NCBI GenBank assembly: GCA_010604095.1
Contig: JAABLG010000013.1
Coordinates: forward strand, 1 to 48,313
Source of the DNA: Streptococcus vestibularis
GTDB lineage: Bacteria; Bacillota; Bacilli; Lactobacillales; Streptococcaceae
Direction of reading: 5' to 3'
Length of the DNA: 48,313 bases
Under the pieces are notes generated by a model. That model was not told where the DNA came from, ran no database searches, and was given only the letters and a program-made list of their open reading frames with translations. The first letter of the stretch is position 1. Every line of letters begins with the position of its first letter. Made by a program: the position numbers and the translations under genes. This document shows, in pieces, positions 11,179 through 18,081 of the stretch.

Positions 11179-11445
11179 TTACAAGTTGTACATAGCATCA
11201 AAAATCGCTGAACTTTGGATGTTGATTTTAACGTTCAATGATTCACCAAAGGCTTCCAATTCACCACGTAGGTGAGTAAAATCCTGCTTATCTTCTGATG
11301 ATACCACTGCCATCATCGTAAAGAACTCATCAAGGACTGTTTGGGAAATGTCGTCAATGTTCAAGCCAAGCTCTGCAACCTTAGTCGCAACTCCTGCAAC
11401 AATACCCGCTTTATCCTTACCTACAACTGTAATAATCGCTTTCAT
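11179..11445 (-). CDS. ACT domain protein (UPF0237)
   Basis: An 88-residue stand-alone ACT domain: MKAIITVVGKDKAGIVAGVATKVAELGLNI shows the typical beta-alpha-beta start with the ligand-binding loop around GKDKAGI. ACT domains bind amino acids or other small ligands. It is followed after 18 bases by the UPF0210 gene and preceded by a good ribosome site (GGAGG). The regulated target is probably the partner protein. Confidence 0.92.
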   Translation of the reverse strand: MKAIITVVGKDKAGIVAGVATKVAELGLNIDDISQTVLDEFFTMMAVVSSEDKQDFTHLRGELEAFGESLNVKINIQSSAIFDAMYNL

Positions 11446-11606
11446 GACAAGCCTCCATCATTTTATTTTGTATAATTTTAGCATATTTTACGTAAAAAGG
11501 CTATTTTTTATAGAAAATATACCTTTTTAAGCGAAAAAGACGAATATTTTCACCCGTTTTAGCTAGTATCGTTTATGAATTAGATTCATACCAATATCTA
11601 AAAACG

Positions 11607-11719
11607 TGTGGATAACTAAATTTACAGCGTCAGTCTTTTTTATGATTTCTCATCTTAAAAATTCAATGATGCACACTGTCCACTGACTTATCCACAATTG
11701 TGGATAACTCTGTGGGTAA
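11607..11719. promoter_or_regulatory. Cluster of DnaA boxes
   Basis: Three perfect matches to TTATCCACA: 11607-11615 (minus orientation), 11688-11696 (plus) and 11699-11707 (minus). The last two form a perfect 20-bp palindrome centred on AATT. A fourth site, TGTGGGTAA at 11711-11719, has one mismatch. No dnaA or dnaN gene is nearby, so this looks like a DnaA-binding locus outside the origin. Confidence 0.75.
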
Positions 11720-11763
11720 CTTGTCGATAAATAAAAAATACCACCCCAATTGAACGGCATCCC

Positions 11764-11792
11764 AAAAGTTAGACAGAAAAAATCTAACTTTT
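11764..11792. repeat. Inverted repeat resembling an insertion-sequence end or terminator
   Basis: AAAAGTTAGA (11764-11773) and TCTAACTTTT (11783-11792) around a 9-base loop. It may end the capA-like transcript. The flanking text (GGCATCCCAAAAGTTAGACA) also resembles terminal repeats of IS3-family elements in streptococci, so it may be a remnant. Confidence 0.55.
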
Positions 11793-11824
11793 GAGATCAA
11801 TACAATTCAGGTGATATTATCAAT

Positions 11825-13042
11825 TTATTTCCACTTTAAATTAACATGAGCATTCATTTCTTTATAGGCAGTATCCACACGTTCTTTGGTTTCTTCGTCT
11901 AGTTGATTTCTATATTTTCCACCTTTGATGAAATCCTCTAAGATGTAGGTTTGGTAGGTATACAAAGGATAACCTTCTGGTGAAACTGTTCCCTTAGGTG
12001 TACGGTTAACCCAGGTTGGATGCGCTTGAGCTGTCTTAATCGTGGTTTGACCATTTTTCTTTTCAAGAGTAAGGTCCATCAAAACACCTCTCTCTGTCCA
12101 TTTCGCGCTATCCACACCGTCCATTGTCTCTATACGCTGGTTAGAGATGAAATTCCCCATCGAGTAAATGATAAGCTTTTGCTGTCCATCTTTTTTAACC
12201 ACCTCAGACGGCTCAACCACATGAGGATGTCCTCCAAAGATAACATCAGCCCCCCAATCAATCATCTTATGATAAAGGGTAATCTGCTCTTTTGTCGGTT
12301 CCAAGCGATATTCGACACCCATCTGTGGCATGATAACAGTGATATCAGCTTCTTTTTCAGCACGTTCAATCTCAGCCTTCATACGTTTTTCATCTAGATT
12401 CGACAAATGATCCGCAACCTCTTTCTTAGTCAGATTTGAATCCAGACCGTTGTAACCATAAGAATAGGAGAGTATCGCAATCTTGATACCATTAACATTC
12501 TTGATGAGTAGGGGTGCCTTGTCACGCACAGGTTTTTCATAAACACCGATAGGGTCAATACCTACTTTTTTAAAGGCATTAGCTGTTGTAAAAGCCCCCT
12601 CTAAACCAGAATCCAAAATATGGTTGTGGGCCAAATCCATGACATTATAGCCAGCATCCTTGATTGCCGTAGTCACTGCTTGAGGAGCATTAAATAAGGG
12701 ATAACCCGACAGAGGATAATCAGGATTAATGGTCCCTTCGAAATCACCCAAAACCAAATCAGCCTGCTTTAACCACGGTTTCACATAAGTAAAATTTTCC
12801 GTAAAATCATAGCTACCATCTTCCTGAAGGGCACTCATATAAAGACCGTCGTGGTAAAGCAAGTCACCATTTGCCATGATACGTGCCGTCTTTACTTGAT
12901 TCGAACCATTTTTCCGCTGTTCATTATTGCCATTAACAATTAAAATTTCAAGAAAAAGCAAACCTAAGACGAGAGCAATCAACCCCATCAAAATCTTATT
13001 AGTCATTGCAATGTCACGCTTTTTAGCACGGCTCTGTTCCAT
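11825..13042 (-). CDS. CapA family protein (metallophosphatase-like, poly-gamma-glutamate/capsule type)
   Basis: A 405-residue membrane-anchored extracellular protein. After a basic N-terminus it has one transmembrane helix (about 17-37) and a CapA-fold domain with ANGDLLYHD, GDFEGTINPDYP, LAHNHILDSGLEG, MPQMGVEY and FGGHPHVVEP, matching the metallophosphoesterase-like motifs of the family. The frame is open further upstream, but ATG at 13042 has AAGGAG 7 bases before it, so I start there. Roles in polyglutamate or capsule synthesis are known for relatives; no capsule genes are nearby, so the real substrate is open. Confidence 0.85.
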   Translation of the reverse strand: MEQSRAKKRDIAMTNKILMGLIALVLGLLFLEILIVNGNNEQRKNGSNQVKTARIMANGDLLYHDGLYMSALQEDGSYDFTENFTYVKPWLKQADLVLGDFEGTINPDYPLSGYPLFNAPQAVTTAIKDAGYNVMDLAHNHILDSGLEGAFTTANAFKKVGIDPIGVYEKPVRDKAPLLIKNVNGIKIAILSYSYGYNGLDSNLTKKEVADHLSNLDEKRMKAEIERAEKEADITVIMPQMGVEYRLEPTKEQITLYHKMIDWGADVIFGGHPHVVEPSEVVKKDGQQKLIIYSMGNFISNQRIETMDGVDSAKWTERGVLMDLTLEKKNGQTTIKTAQAHPTWVNRTPKGTVSPEGYPLYTYQTYILEDFIKGGKYRNQLDEETKERVDTAYKEMNAHVNLKWK

Positions 13043-13173
13043 AATAATCTCCTTTTTCACACTTCTAGTGTACCAAAAAAAGTTATCCATAAATCGTAAA
13101 TAAGATTAATAAACGATTACATCTCACCTCTATAATGATTGACAAGCATAGAAGCTGTTTCGAAACAAGATAA

Positions 13174-13200
13174 AAACCCTACTTCAGCAGAAGTAGAGTT
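13174..13200 (-). terminator. Terminator after the sortase gene
   Basis: CTCTACTTC/GAAGTAGGG stem with a 4-base loop, followed by TTTTT on the minus strand, 11 bases after the stop codon. Confidence 0.9.
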
Positions 13201-13210
13201 CTATTAATCA

Positions 13211-14047
13211 TTATCGTGTTGGTGTATATTCCAAATCTTTGCCATGCTTAGCAACAAAATCTGTCATTTCAGAATCTGGAATTTGACGCAAGTAGAGATT
13301 AGCACGAATCGTTTCATCCTCCTCACGACAAGTAGAAAGAACGAGGTATTTATCTGAAGCACTAACCTTCAAATCCTTGTTTTTAACATCGGCTGTATTA
13401 TAAATAATATCCAATTGTTCCTTAAAGTCTTTATCATCTTTAAAGGACGTACGATAAAACGCTGTATCCTCAGGTACGATGACCATCGCAAGGGCTTCAT
13501 AATAATACTTACGTTGAGGTGTTTCTACGACAACATATTTGTGTTGGTCGAAGAATGACTGATCGCTGTAATAGTTAACATCATTGAACATACGGTGGTC
13601 TTCTACCTGACTTCCTCGAGCATGACCAAAGAGCCAAGTCAAGCGGTCACTAAAGTCTTTCTTATTGTCCATATCCATAAACACAGTACCAAACAGAGGT
13701 TCATTACCTCCTTCAAATGTTTTATCTAGATATGTAGAATTATCTTTAGTTTGTACAACAGGCTCATCTAACTTTGTACCTGGTGCATAAATATAGGCTA
13801 TGGTGTCAGGGTTAGTTGCAGTAAGGCCATCAAACTTGTTCTTTAGATAAGATTTTTCCTCACCTGAAACCTTATAAGTGCTTGCTTTTTTGGTAGTCAA
13901 AGCACTCTTAATACCATTGGAAGATGACGCTGTTGGCGACAAGTACTGGAAGCCAAGGAAAATTGCCAAAGCAGCAATCACTAAAGCTGAAATCCCAGCA
14001 ACCAGTTTTTTGCGAGATCCAGTAGATTTACGATTATGACTACTCAT
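13211..14047 (-). CDS. srtB: Class B sortase
   Basis: A 278-residue transpeptidase anchored by an N-terminal helix (about 14-35). Catalytic residues are visible: His142 in LFGHARG, Cys240 in LVLSTCRE and Arg248 in DETIRAN. The long helical stretch between the core strands (about 195-225) is typical of class B. The enzyme cleaves a sorting signal and links the protein to wall or pilin acceptors. It follows a gene for a small secreted protein with a C-terminal LPNTA, the obvious substrate candidate. A terminator lies between them, so it may be read by partial read-through. Confidence 0.88.
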   Translation of the reverse strand: MSSHNRKSTGSRKKLVAGISALVIAALAIFLGFQYLSPTASSSNGIKSALTTKKASTYKVSGEEKSYLKNKFDGLTATNPDTIAYIYAPGTKLDEPVVQTKDNSTYLDKTFEGGNEPLFGTVFMDMDNKKDFSDRLTWLFGHARGSQVEDHRMFNDVNYYSDQSFFDQHKYVVVETPQRKYYYEALAMVIVPEDTAFYRTSFKDDKDFKEQLDIIYNTADVKNKDLKVSASDKYLVLSTCREEDETIRANLYLRQIPDSEMTDFVAKHGKDLEYTPTR

Positions 14048-14080
14048 GAAATATGAAATCCTTTTCTTTATCTATAGAAA

Positions 14081-14112
14081 AATATCACCGAAGCCTAAGC
14101 CCCAGTGATATT
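14081..14112 (-). terminator. Terminator between the LPNTA protein and sortase genes
   Basis: AATATCAC and GTGATATT arms with an inner GC-rich loop that can also pair, followed by TTTTT on the minus strand. It probably makes the sortase message less abundant than that of the upstream gene. Confidence 0.85.
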
Positions 14113-14133
14113 CTTTTCAGCAATAACGGTTAA

Positions 14134-14772
14134 TTATTTAACTGCTGCTGTGTTTGGAAGAGTTTTTGCTTCTGCTTTAGAGCCAGATTTGTTTTCTTTA
14201 GCTGCTTCAGATTTTGCTTCTGCTTTTTTAACTTTTTCTGCTGAAGTTTGGGCTTTTTTCACATCTTCTTGTGATGGAGCAGTTTTATCCTCTGCTTGAG
14301 ATCCATGTTCTGCTTCATAACGAGCATTCTTTTGTTCTGGAGTTTCATTCAAAATGTAATAGTTACCTTCTTTTTTAGAAGCTGTATTCCATTTCTTTTG
14401 AAGTTCTTCAGTGTAACGGTTACGAACATTGTTACGAGCAGTATTCAAAGCTGATTCGTAAGCTTCTTTCTTTTCAGTGTAAAGGTGTGATCCACCTTCA
14501 ACTGCATCAAACTCAGATTTAGCTGCAACTACTGCTGGATCTTGAGCTGCTTCAGCATCAATATCTTCTTGGTGTCCTGCCAAGTACTCATTTACTTTAC
14601 GAGCATTTGCAAACTCTGTTTGAGAGTTGTATGCATCATTCACACCACCACCATTTGTTGGTTGATCATATGCTCCTGGAGTGTTAGCTCCACCATTGAT
14701 ATCTGCCACTGCTGGCGCTGCTGCTGCAAAAAGGGCAAGAACTGCAGCTGAAGTAAGCAATACTTTTTTCAT
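14134..14772 (-). CDS. Small secreted protein ending in LPNTA without membrane anchor
   Basis: A 212-residue protein not recognised as a known family. It has a clear signal peptide (1-23, cleavage probably after AVA), a glycine/asparagine-rich start of the mature protein, a charged helical middle rich in Ala, Glu and Lys (about 50-195), and the last residues LPNTAAVK. LPNTA at 205-209 looks like a sortase motif, but no hydrophobic segment or basic tail follows; the next in-frame codon is a stop and the downstream frame does not restore one. It has its own strong promoter and lies next to a class B sortase gene. It may be a truncated wall protein or a freely secreted one. Confidence 0.8.
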   Translation of the reverse strand: MKKVLLTSAAVLALFAAAAPAVADINGGANTPGAYDQPTNGGGVNDAYNSQTEFANARKVNEYLAGHQEDIDAEAAQDPAVVAAKSEFDAVEGGSHLYTEKKEAYESALNTARNNVRNRYTEELQKKWNTASKKEGNYYILNETPEQKNARYEAEHGSQAEDKTAPSQEDVKKAQTSAEKVKKAEAKSEAAKENKSGSKAEAKTLPNTAAVK

Positions 14773-14830
14773 AATTGTGTCTCCTCTAATGGATTATTAT
14801 ATTTACATCAGGACTGCCTGACATTTATAG

Positions 14831-14858
14831 ATTATAACACTATTTAGAGGTATGTCAA
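14831..14858 (-). promoter_or_regulatory. Promoter of the LPNTA-protein gene
   Basis: TTGACA (14853-14858), 16-bp spacer, TATAAT (14831-14836) on the minus strand: a perfect consensus promoter. A short inverted repeat TCAGG/CCTGA lies in the leader just downstream. Confidence 0.92.
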
Positions 14859-14879
14859 CAATTTTTTAAAAACTTTTTT

Positions 14880-15540
14880 TAAATTTTTAATATACACTAC
14901 AATTCCTACGAATAAAGGAGTCGAAGGGGATATTATTGCTCAAAAATAATTAACGGTTTTTAATTTTAGTGTTATTTTGAACAATTTATTATGCGCTATC
15001 TTAAGTTAAAATACAAACCTTTCTTCATATATAAAGATAAAACCAGTAAAATATACATTCGTTATCATAAAAAACAATGGCTAGAAGAGTCCTATAAAAT
15101 AACCAAATCTAAGTTATTTGAGGTGTAGAACAATATCAACTTTCAAGTTATCTCACCTACTTATTTTCTGGTGTTTTTGGATGATAAATACATAATATGC
15201 AGAACTTTAGTTCATTCCATTAGATAAAAATTAGGATTTATGAGAGTTGTTTTGTTTAGGAATTCGTTTACATCAGTTAGAATTATGAAAAAATAAGCTG
15301 CTATCTTATTTTTGATAGAGTTTAAACTAAAATTTTTTTAAGAAAATGATTTTGACAAATTTTTCGTATACACTATGAGTAAAACTCAAAATAAGGATAT
15401 TTTCCAACTTGTCTACCTATAAAAGAAGTATATTGGGAAAAATAATTTTAGAATCAGATCCTCAACCATCTATTCTAGTCTAACTAATCCCTCCTTCTGC
15501 CCGTTAAGCACTTGTACCACATTCGAAACCATCTCCATAG
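14880..15540. other. AT-rich non-coding stretch at the left of the rpsI island
   Basis: About 660 bases with very low GC and no well-supported gene. There is one short frame (14991-15128) and a promoter-like TTGACA (15352-15357) followed after 16 bp by TATGAG, which would only serve a 15-codon frame. It probably represents decayed mobile-element sequence. Confidence 0.5.
14991..15128 (+). CDS. Possible 45-residue basic orphan peptide (weak)
   Basis: The frame opens with ATG and encodes a very basic peptide starting MRYLKLKYKPFFIYKDK, rich in Lys and Tyr, with no signal or membrane segment. There is no Shine-Dalgarno sequence before the ATG, so it may be a fragment of a lost gene. No function can be assigned. 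Confidence 0.2.
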   Translation: MRYLKLKYKPFFIYKDKTSKIYIRYHKKQWLEESYKITKSKLFEV

Positions 15541-15768
15541 ATAGGTTATGGCGATTATCCTATAAGTAAACAATCGTTTCGCTTTGTATTCCGACTTAAT
15601 CCGATAAATCCTGTTGAGTCCTATCTTACCAAAGAAGCAGATTATTCTCTTGAAACTGTCTCTGTGGCTCTAACTCATAGTGACGAAGAAATTACAAAGA
15701 CTTATGTTAATACTAGAGATGTAGTAAATCAAACTGTCGGTGACATCGCATTTCGCAGCTTAAAATAA
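15541..15768 (+). pseudogene. Integrase (tyrosine recombinase) C-terminal remnant, copy 1
   Basis: The frame ending at 15768 translates to a degraded tyrosine recombinase C-terminus: LETVSVALTHSDEEITKTYVNT followed by GDIAFRSLK. It closely parallels the intact C-terminus of the second copy ending at 17998 (LEAISEALTHSDTLTTKTYVNT ... GEIAYRNLKK). The HxxR box is destroyed, an in-frame stop lies at 15538-15540, and there is no start. Both copies are followed by a similar TAATGG-GTGAAT sequence. Confidence 0.75.
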
Positions 15769-15803
15769 TAATGGGGTGAATATGGGGAAAGTATGCATTT
15801 AAT

Positions 15804-15832
15804 TTGACAAATACCTTTATTAGTTTTAATAT
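15804..15832 (+). promoter_or_regulatory. Promoter of the winged-helix regulator gene
   Basis: TTGACA (15804-15809), a 17-bp spacer and TAATAT (15827-15832) on the plus strand. Confidence 0.8.
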
Positions 15833-15837
15833 GATAG

Positions 15838-15850
15838 TATCAACTTGATA
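15838..15850. promoter_or_regulatory. Palindromic operator candidate at the regulator transcription start
   Basis: TATCAA-C-TTGATA, a perfect 6-bp inverted repeat just downstream of the -10 box. The same half-sites recur upstream of the nuclease gene (16173-16201), suggesting autoregulation by the encoded winged-helix protein. Confidence 0.55.
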
Positions 15851-15872
15851 TTAATTATAGGACGAAACTTAA

Positions 15873-16133
15873 ATGACCGAACTAGAACTTTATAGAAGCT
15901 TGTCGCGAAATAATAGTCTGAGCAAATCTGAAATGAATGTTGTTATTTTTTGCTATGAATCGGAGCATACTTCTAAAGAGATTGGTGCCCACCTTGGTTG
16001 GCAATCTCCTAATGTTGCTAGATTATTAATAGCTATGTTTAATAAAGGTATGCTCAATAGACATCAGCTAGAAGATAAAAAAACTTATGTTTATAGAACT
16101 AATGTTTCCAGTCCTGTACTTGGAATAAAATAA
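15873..16133 (+). CDS. Small winged-helix (MarR-like) DNA-binding regulator
   Basis: An 86-residue protein. SKSEMNVVIFCYESEHTSKEIGAHLGWQSPNVARLLIAMFNKGMLNRHQLEDKKTYVYR fits a minimal winged helix: first helix, turn, recognition helix around SPNVARLLIAM, and a wing with DKKTYVYR. No ligand or dimerisation domain is present. The ribosome site AGGA is weak. The promoter overlaps a palindrome, so it probably represses itself and perhaps the following nuclease operon. It may instead be a controller of a mobile element. Confidence 0.65.
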   Translation: MTELELYRSLSRNNSLSKSEMNVVIFCYESEHTSKEIGAHLGWQSPNVARLLIAMFNKGMLNRHQLEDKKTYVYRTNVSSPVLGIK

Positions 16134-16137
16134 TAAC

Positions 16138-16201
16138 GATAGTAATACTATCATATTATTTTATTCCGTTGACTATCAAGTATATAGTATTTTATTGATA
16201 G
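16138..16201 (+). promoter_or_regulatory. Inverted repeats between regulator and nuclease genes
   Basis: GATAGT-AAT-ACTATC (16138-16152) directly after the regulator stop may act as a weak terminator or operator. CTATCAA (16173-16179) and TTGATAG (16195-16201) repeat the half-sites of the regulator operator with a 15-bp gap. A -35-like TTGACT (16169-16174) overlaps the first half-site, but no clear matching -10 was found. Confidence 0.5.
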
Positions 16202-16261
16202 TTTAGAGGTGTTATAAAAAATAGAATTACTATTGATTAATAAATTATAAAAGGAGACTTT

Positions 16262-16984
16262 ATGCTAAAAATAATACAAATAAATTTTAACGGTTATTGT
16301 TCTGCTCAAAATAACACTACTAATATTCTAAAACTATTGAATCATGACTTTGATATTATCTCAATATCAGAGATTTGGAATTACAACCTTTCTAAACTTC
16401 AGCATACAAATAACTATAAATTATTTAGTCCATTAGCTTTAAAAAGTATTTCTTTTAATCAACTCACCACAGCTTTACTTATAAAAAAATCAATAGTAAA
16501 AAAATATAAGCTTAACCAAGAGTCCAGACCTTTCCTTTATAAAAATCCTCTTCAATACAGAAATTGTTACTTAACAGGTCCAAATATTGAAATTTGTTCA
16601 GTATACCTTCCTGCTGGCTCCCCTAAACAACGGAGCAAAGAAAATGCTCTGAAAAAAATTACTAATTTCTTTTTAGGTAACAAAGTAAAAATACTGCTGG
16701 GAGATACAAACTGCGATGCAGAGAGTTTCTTTAGCGAGTATCAAAGAGATTTTTCCTCACAATATGATTGTGATAGACTTCGTAGTAAATGGAAAAATGT
16801 AATTGATAAATACTCTGCTTGGAATATTGCAGAGATATCCAAAGGAAATAAAATTACACTACCTAAATGCGGAACTCATATTGATCACATTTTGACAAAT
16901 CAACAAGTTATAGAAGCAATACATGAAAATTTTATTGAATCAGACCATAAGGCTGTAATAGCTAAGGTTTTAATAGAGGAGTAA
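16262..16984 (+). CDS. Endonuclease/exonuclease/phosphatase (EEP) family protein
   Basis: A 240-residue protein with the complete set of EEP (DNase I-like) motifs: IIQINFNG (4-11), metal-binding Glu37 in ISISEIWN, IYLPAGSP-type strand (113-121), Asp148/Asn150 in LLGDTNCD, Asp208-His209 in THIDHIL, and Ser227-Asp228-His229 in ESDHKAV. It should be a metal-dependent phosphodiesterase cutting DNA, RNA or another phosphodiester. No signal peptide is present, so it acts inside the cell. Strong ribosome site AAGGAG. The next gene starts 5 bases after its stop, with its ribosome site overlapping this gene's end. Codon use is very AT-rich, unlike housekeeping neighbours, which points to transfer. Confidence 0.8.
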   Translation: MLKIIQINFNGYCSAQNNTTNILKLLNHDFDIISISEIWNYNLSKLQHTNNYKLFSPLALKSISFNQLTTALLIKKSIVKKYKLNQESRPFLYKNPLQYRNCYLTGPNIEICSVYLPAGSPKQRSKENALKKITNFFLGNKVKILLGDTNCDAESFFSEYQRDFSSQYDCDRLRSKWKNVIDKYSAWNIAEISKGNKITLPKCGTHIDHILTNQQVIEAIHENFIESDHKAVIAKVLIEE

Positions 16985-16989
16985 CCAAT

Positions 16990-17400
16990 ATGGCACAAAT
17001 AGGTTTTATGAATAATCCTCATATTTTATTAATTCAAACTAATAAAGAAAATATCATTGCGGAAGATATTATTTTGGACTATTCGGATACAGACATCGTT
17101 TTCCCAGTGCTAGATGAACACATAGCACAAGGACAAGAATTTGAATTCATTTTTGGTCATGATATTCTTGTCATTGCTGACCCACGTCATACACTTAACG
17201 GAAAAAATATAGAGTCATTTTTTAATGATGAAATGATTCCCATTTCTAGTTATGGAGACTGGTTCGCTTGTTTTGGAGTTATCAAAAAAGAAGCTGAAAA
17301 TTTTATAGTAGGAGATATTAATTTGAAAAATCACCTTGATTTAAGGAAACATCTTAGTATTAGAGACGGAGAGTCACTAATTCCTATTGAGTTTAAGTAA
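16990..17400 (+). CDS. Unrecognised 136-residue protein coupled to the EEP nuclease
   Basis: Not recognised. A soluble, acidic, mostly beta-strand-looking protein (MAQIGFMNNPHILLIQTNK, DIVFPVLDEHIAQGQEFEFIFGHDILVIADP, ISSYGDWFACFGVIKK). No signal peptide, membrane segment or known catalytic motif was seen. It starts 5 bases after the nuclease stop with a strong ribosome site (GAGGAG), so the pair is translated from one message. Such tight coupling suggests a partner, inhibitor or immunity protein of the nuclease; this is inference only. Confidence 0.75.
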   Translation: MAQIGFMNNPHILLIQTNKENIIAEDIILDYSDTDIVFPVLDEHIAQGQEFEFIFGHDILVIADPRHTLNGKNIESFFNDEMIPISSYGDWFACFGVIKKEAENFIVGDINLKNHLDLRKHLSIRDGESLIPIEFK

Positions 17401-17410
17401 GGAGGAAAAT

Positions 17411-17998
17411 ATGTTTTTTAATCATAATAAAGAGCCTACAATTTCACTTTACAAAAAGAGAATTAACTGGATACTATTAAGTCGGTTATTGAAGTGGATA
17501 CTATCTATAATCTGTTTAGTAGCACTATGTGAAATGCTCTTCAATTTTTCCTTCTCAACTTTGGTAATCATAGACCTCAAACAATCCCTTGATAAATATA
17601 TAAATATCAAAGTGACAAAAGGAAACAAAAAGACTCTCTTTAATATACCTAGCCATTTAGTAGAACTATTAGCCCAATGGAAAACAATACAAAATCCTGA
17701 ACAGCTGATTTTTACCTATATCAATACAAAAGGTAATGTTAACAGTCCTCTACACATTGATTACTTAAATAATAAAATGAAATCAGTTGAACGCCGTCAC
17801 CCTAGACTAAAACACACCACACCGCACAAATTACGCCATACTGGAGCAACATTAGCTAGACAAGCAGGAACATCACTCGAAGCTATTTCAGAAGCATTAA
17901 CTCACAGTGACACTCTCACAACTAAGACCTATGTCAACACTTCAAATGTCATACCAATGGCTGTTGGTGAAATTGCCTACCGTAACCTTAAAAAGTAA
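17411..17998 (+). pseudogene. Chimeric gene: small membrane protein fused to integrase C-terminus (copy 2)
   Basis: An open frame of 195 residues with a strong ribosome site (GGAGG) 5 bases before its ATG and 10 bases after the preceding stop. Residues 1-55 are a small basic membrane protein with one helix (about 27-50). From about residue 60 it is a tyrosine recombinase C-terminal domain with the beta-hairpin TKGNKK, His139/Arg142 in HKLRHTG, His165 in ALTHSD and nucleophile Tyr174 in KTYVNT. The first catalytic arginine box and the core-binding domain are missing, so it cannot be a working integrase. A deletion joining two genes is the simplest reading. It may still be translated. Confidence 0.75.
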
Positions 17999-17999
17999 T

Positions 18000-18070
18000 G
18001 GTGTGAATTTGGTGTGAAAAGTGGTGTGAATTTTGCTAAAAAAACATCAAAAAACACCCCATGGTGTGAA
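18000..18070 (+). repeat. Four GGTGTGAA direct repeats between integrase and rpsI
   Basis: GGTGTGAA at 18000-18007, 18011-18018, 18023-18030 and 18063-18070; the last lies in the rpsI terminator. A degenerate version (GGGGTGAA, then GGGGAAAG) follows the other integrase remnant. They look like recombinase arm-binding or attachment-associated repeats. Confidence 0.6.
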
Positions 18071-18081
18071 CCATGAAGTGT
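18054..18081 (-). terminator. Intrinsic terminator of the rplM-rpsI operon
   Basis: ACACTTCATGGT and ACCATGGGGTGT pair (one mismatch region) around a TCAC loop, followed by TTTTTT on the minus strand, 27 bases after the rpsI stop. Confidence 0.9.

Larger units (their letters stand above)
11446..11824. other. Gene-free interval with DnaA boxes and an inverted repeat
   Basis: The 379 bases contain no credible gene. They include the leader of the ACT-domain gene (AT-rich, -10-like sequences close to 11470-11490), a cluster of DnaA-box matches at 11607-11719 and a 10-bp inverted repeat at 11764-11792. Confidence 0.75.

Noticed and set aside
11825..13090. Longer form of the CapA-like protein starting at 13090
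   Set aside because: The extra 16 residues lie in the promoter-leader zone; AAGGAG is correctly placed only for the ATG at 13042.
18000..18070. Short direct repeats considered as a CRISPR remnant
   Set aside because: Repeat units are only 8 bases with irregular spacing of 3-32 bases and no cas gene in the window; recombinase-related repeats fit better.
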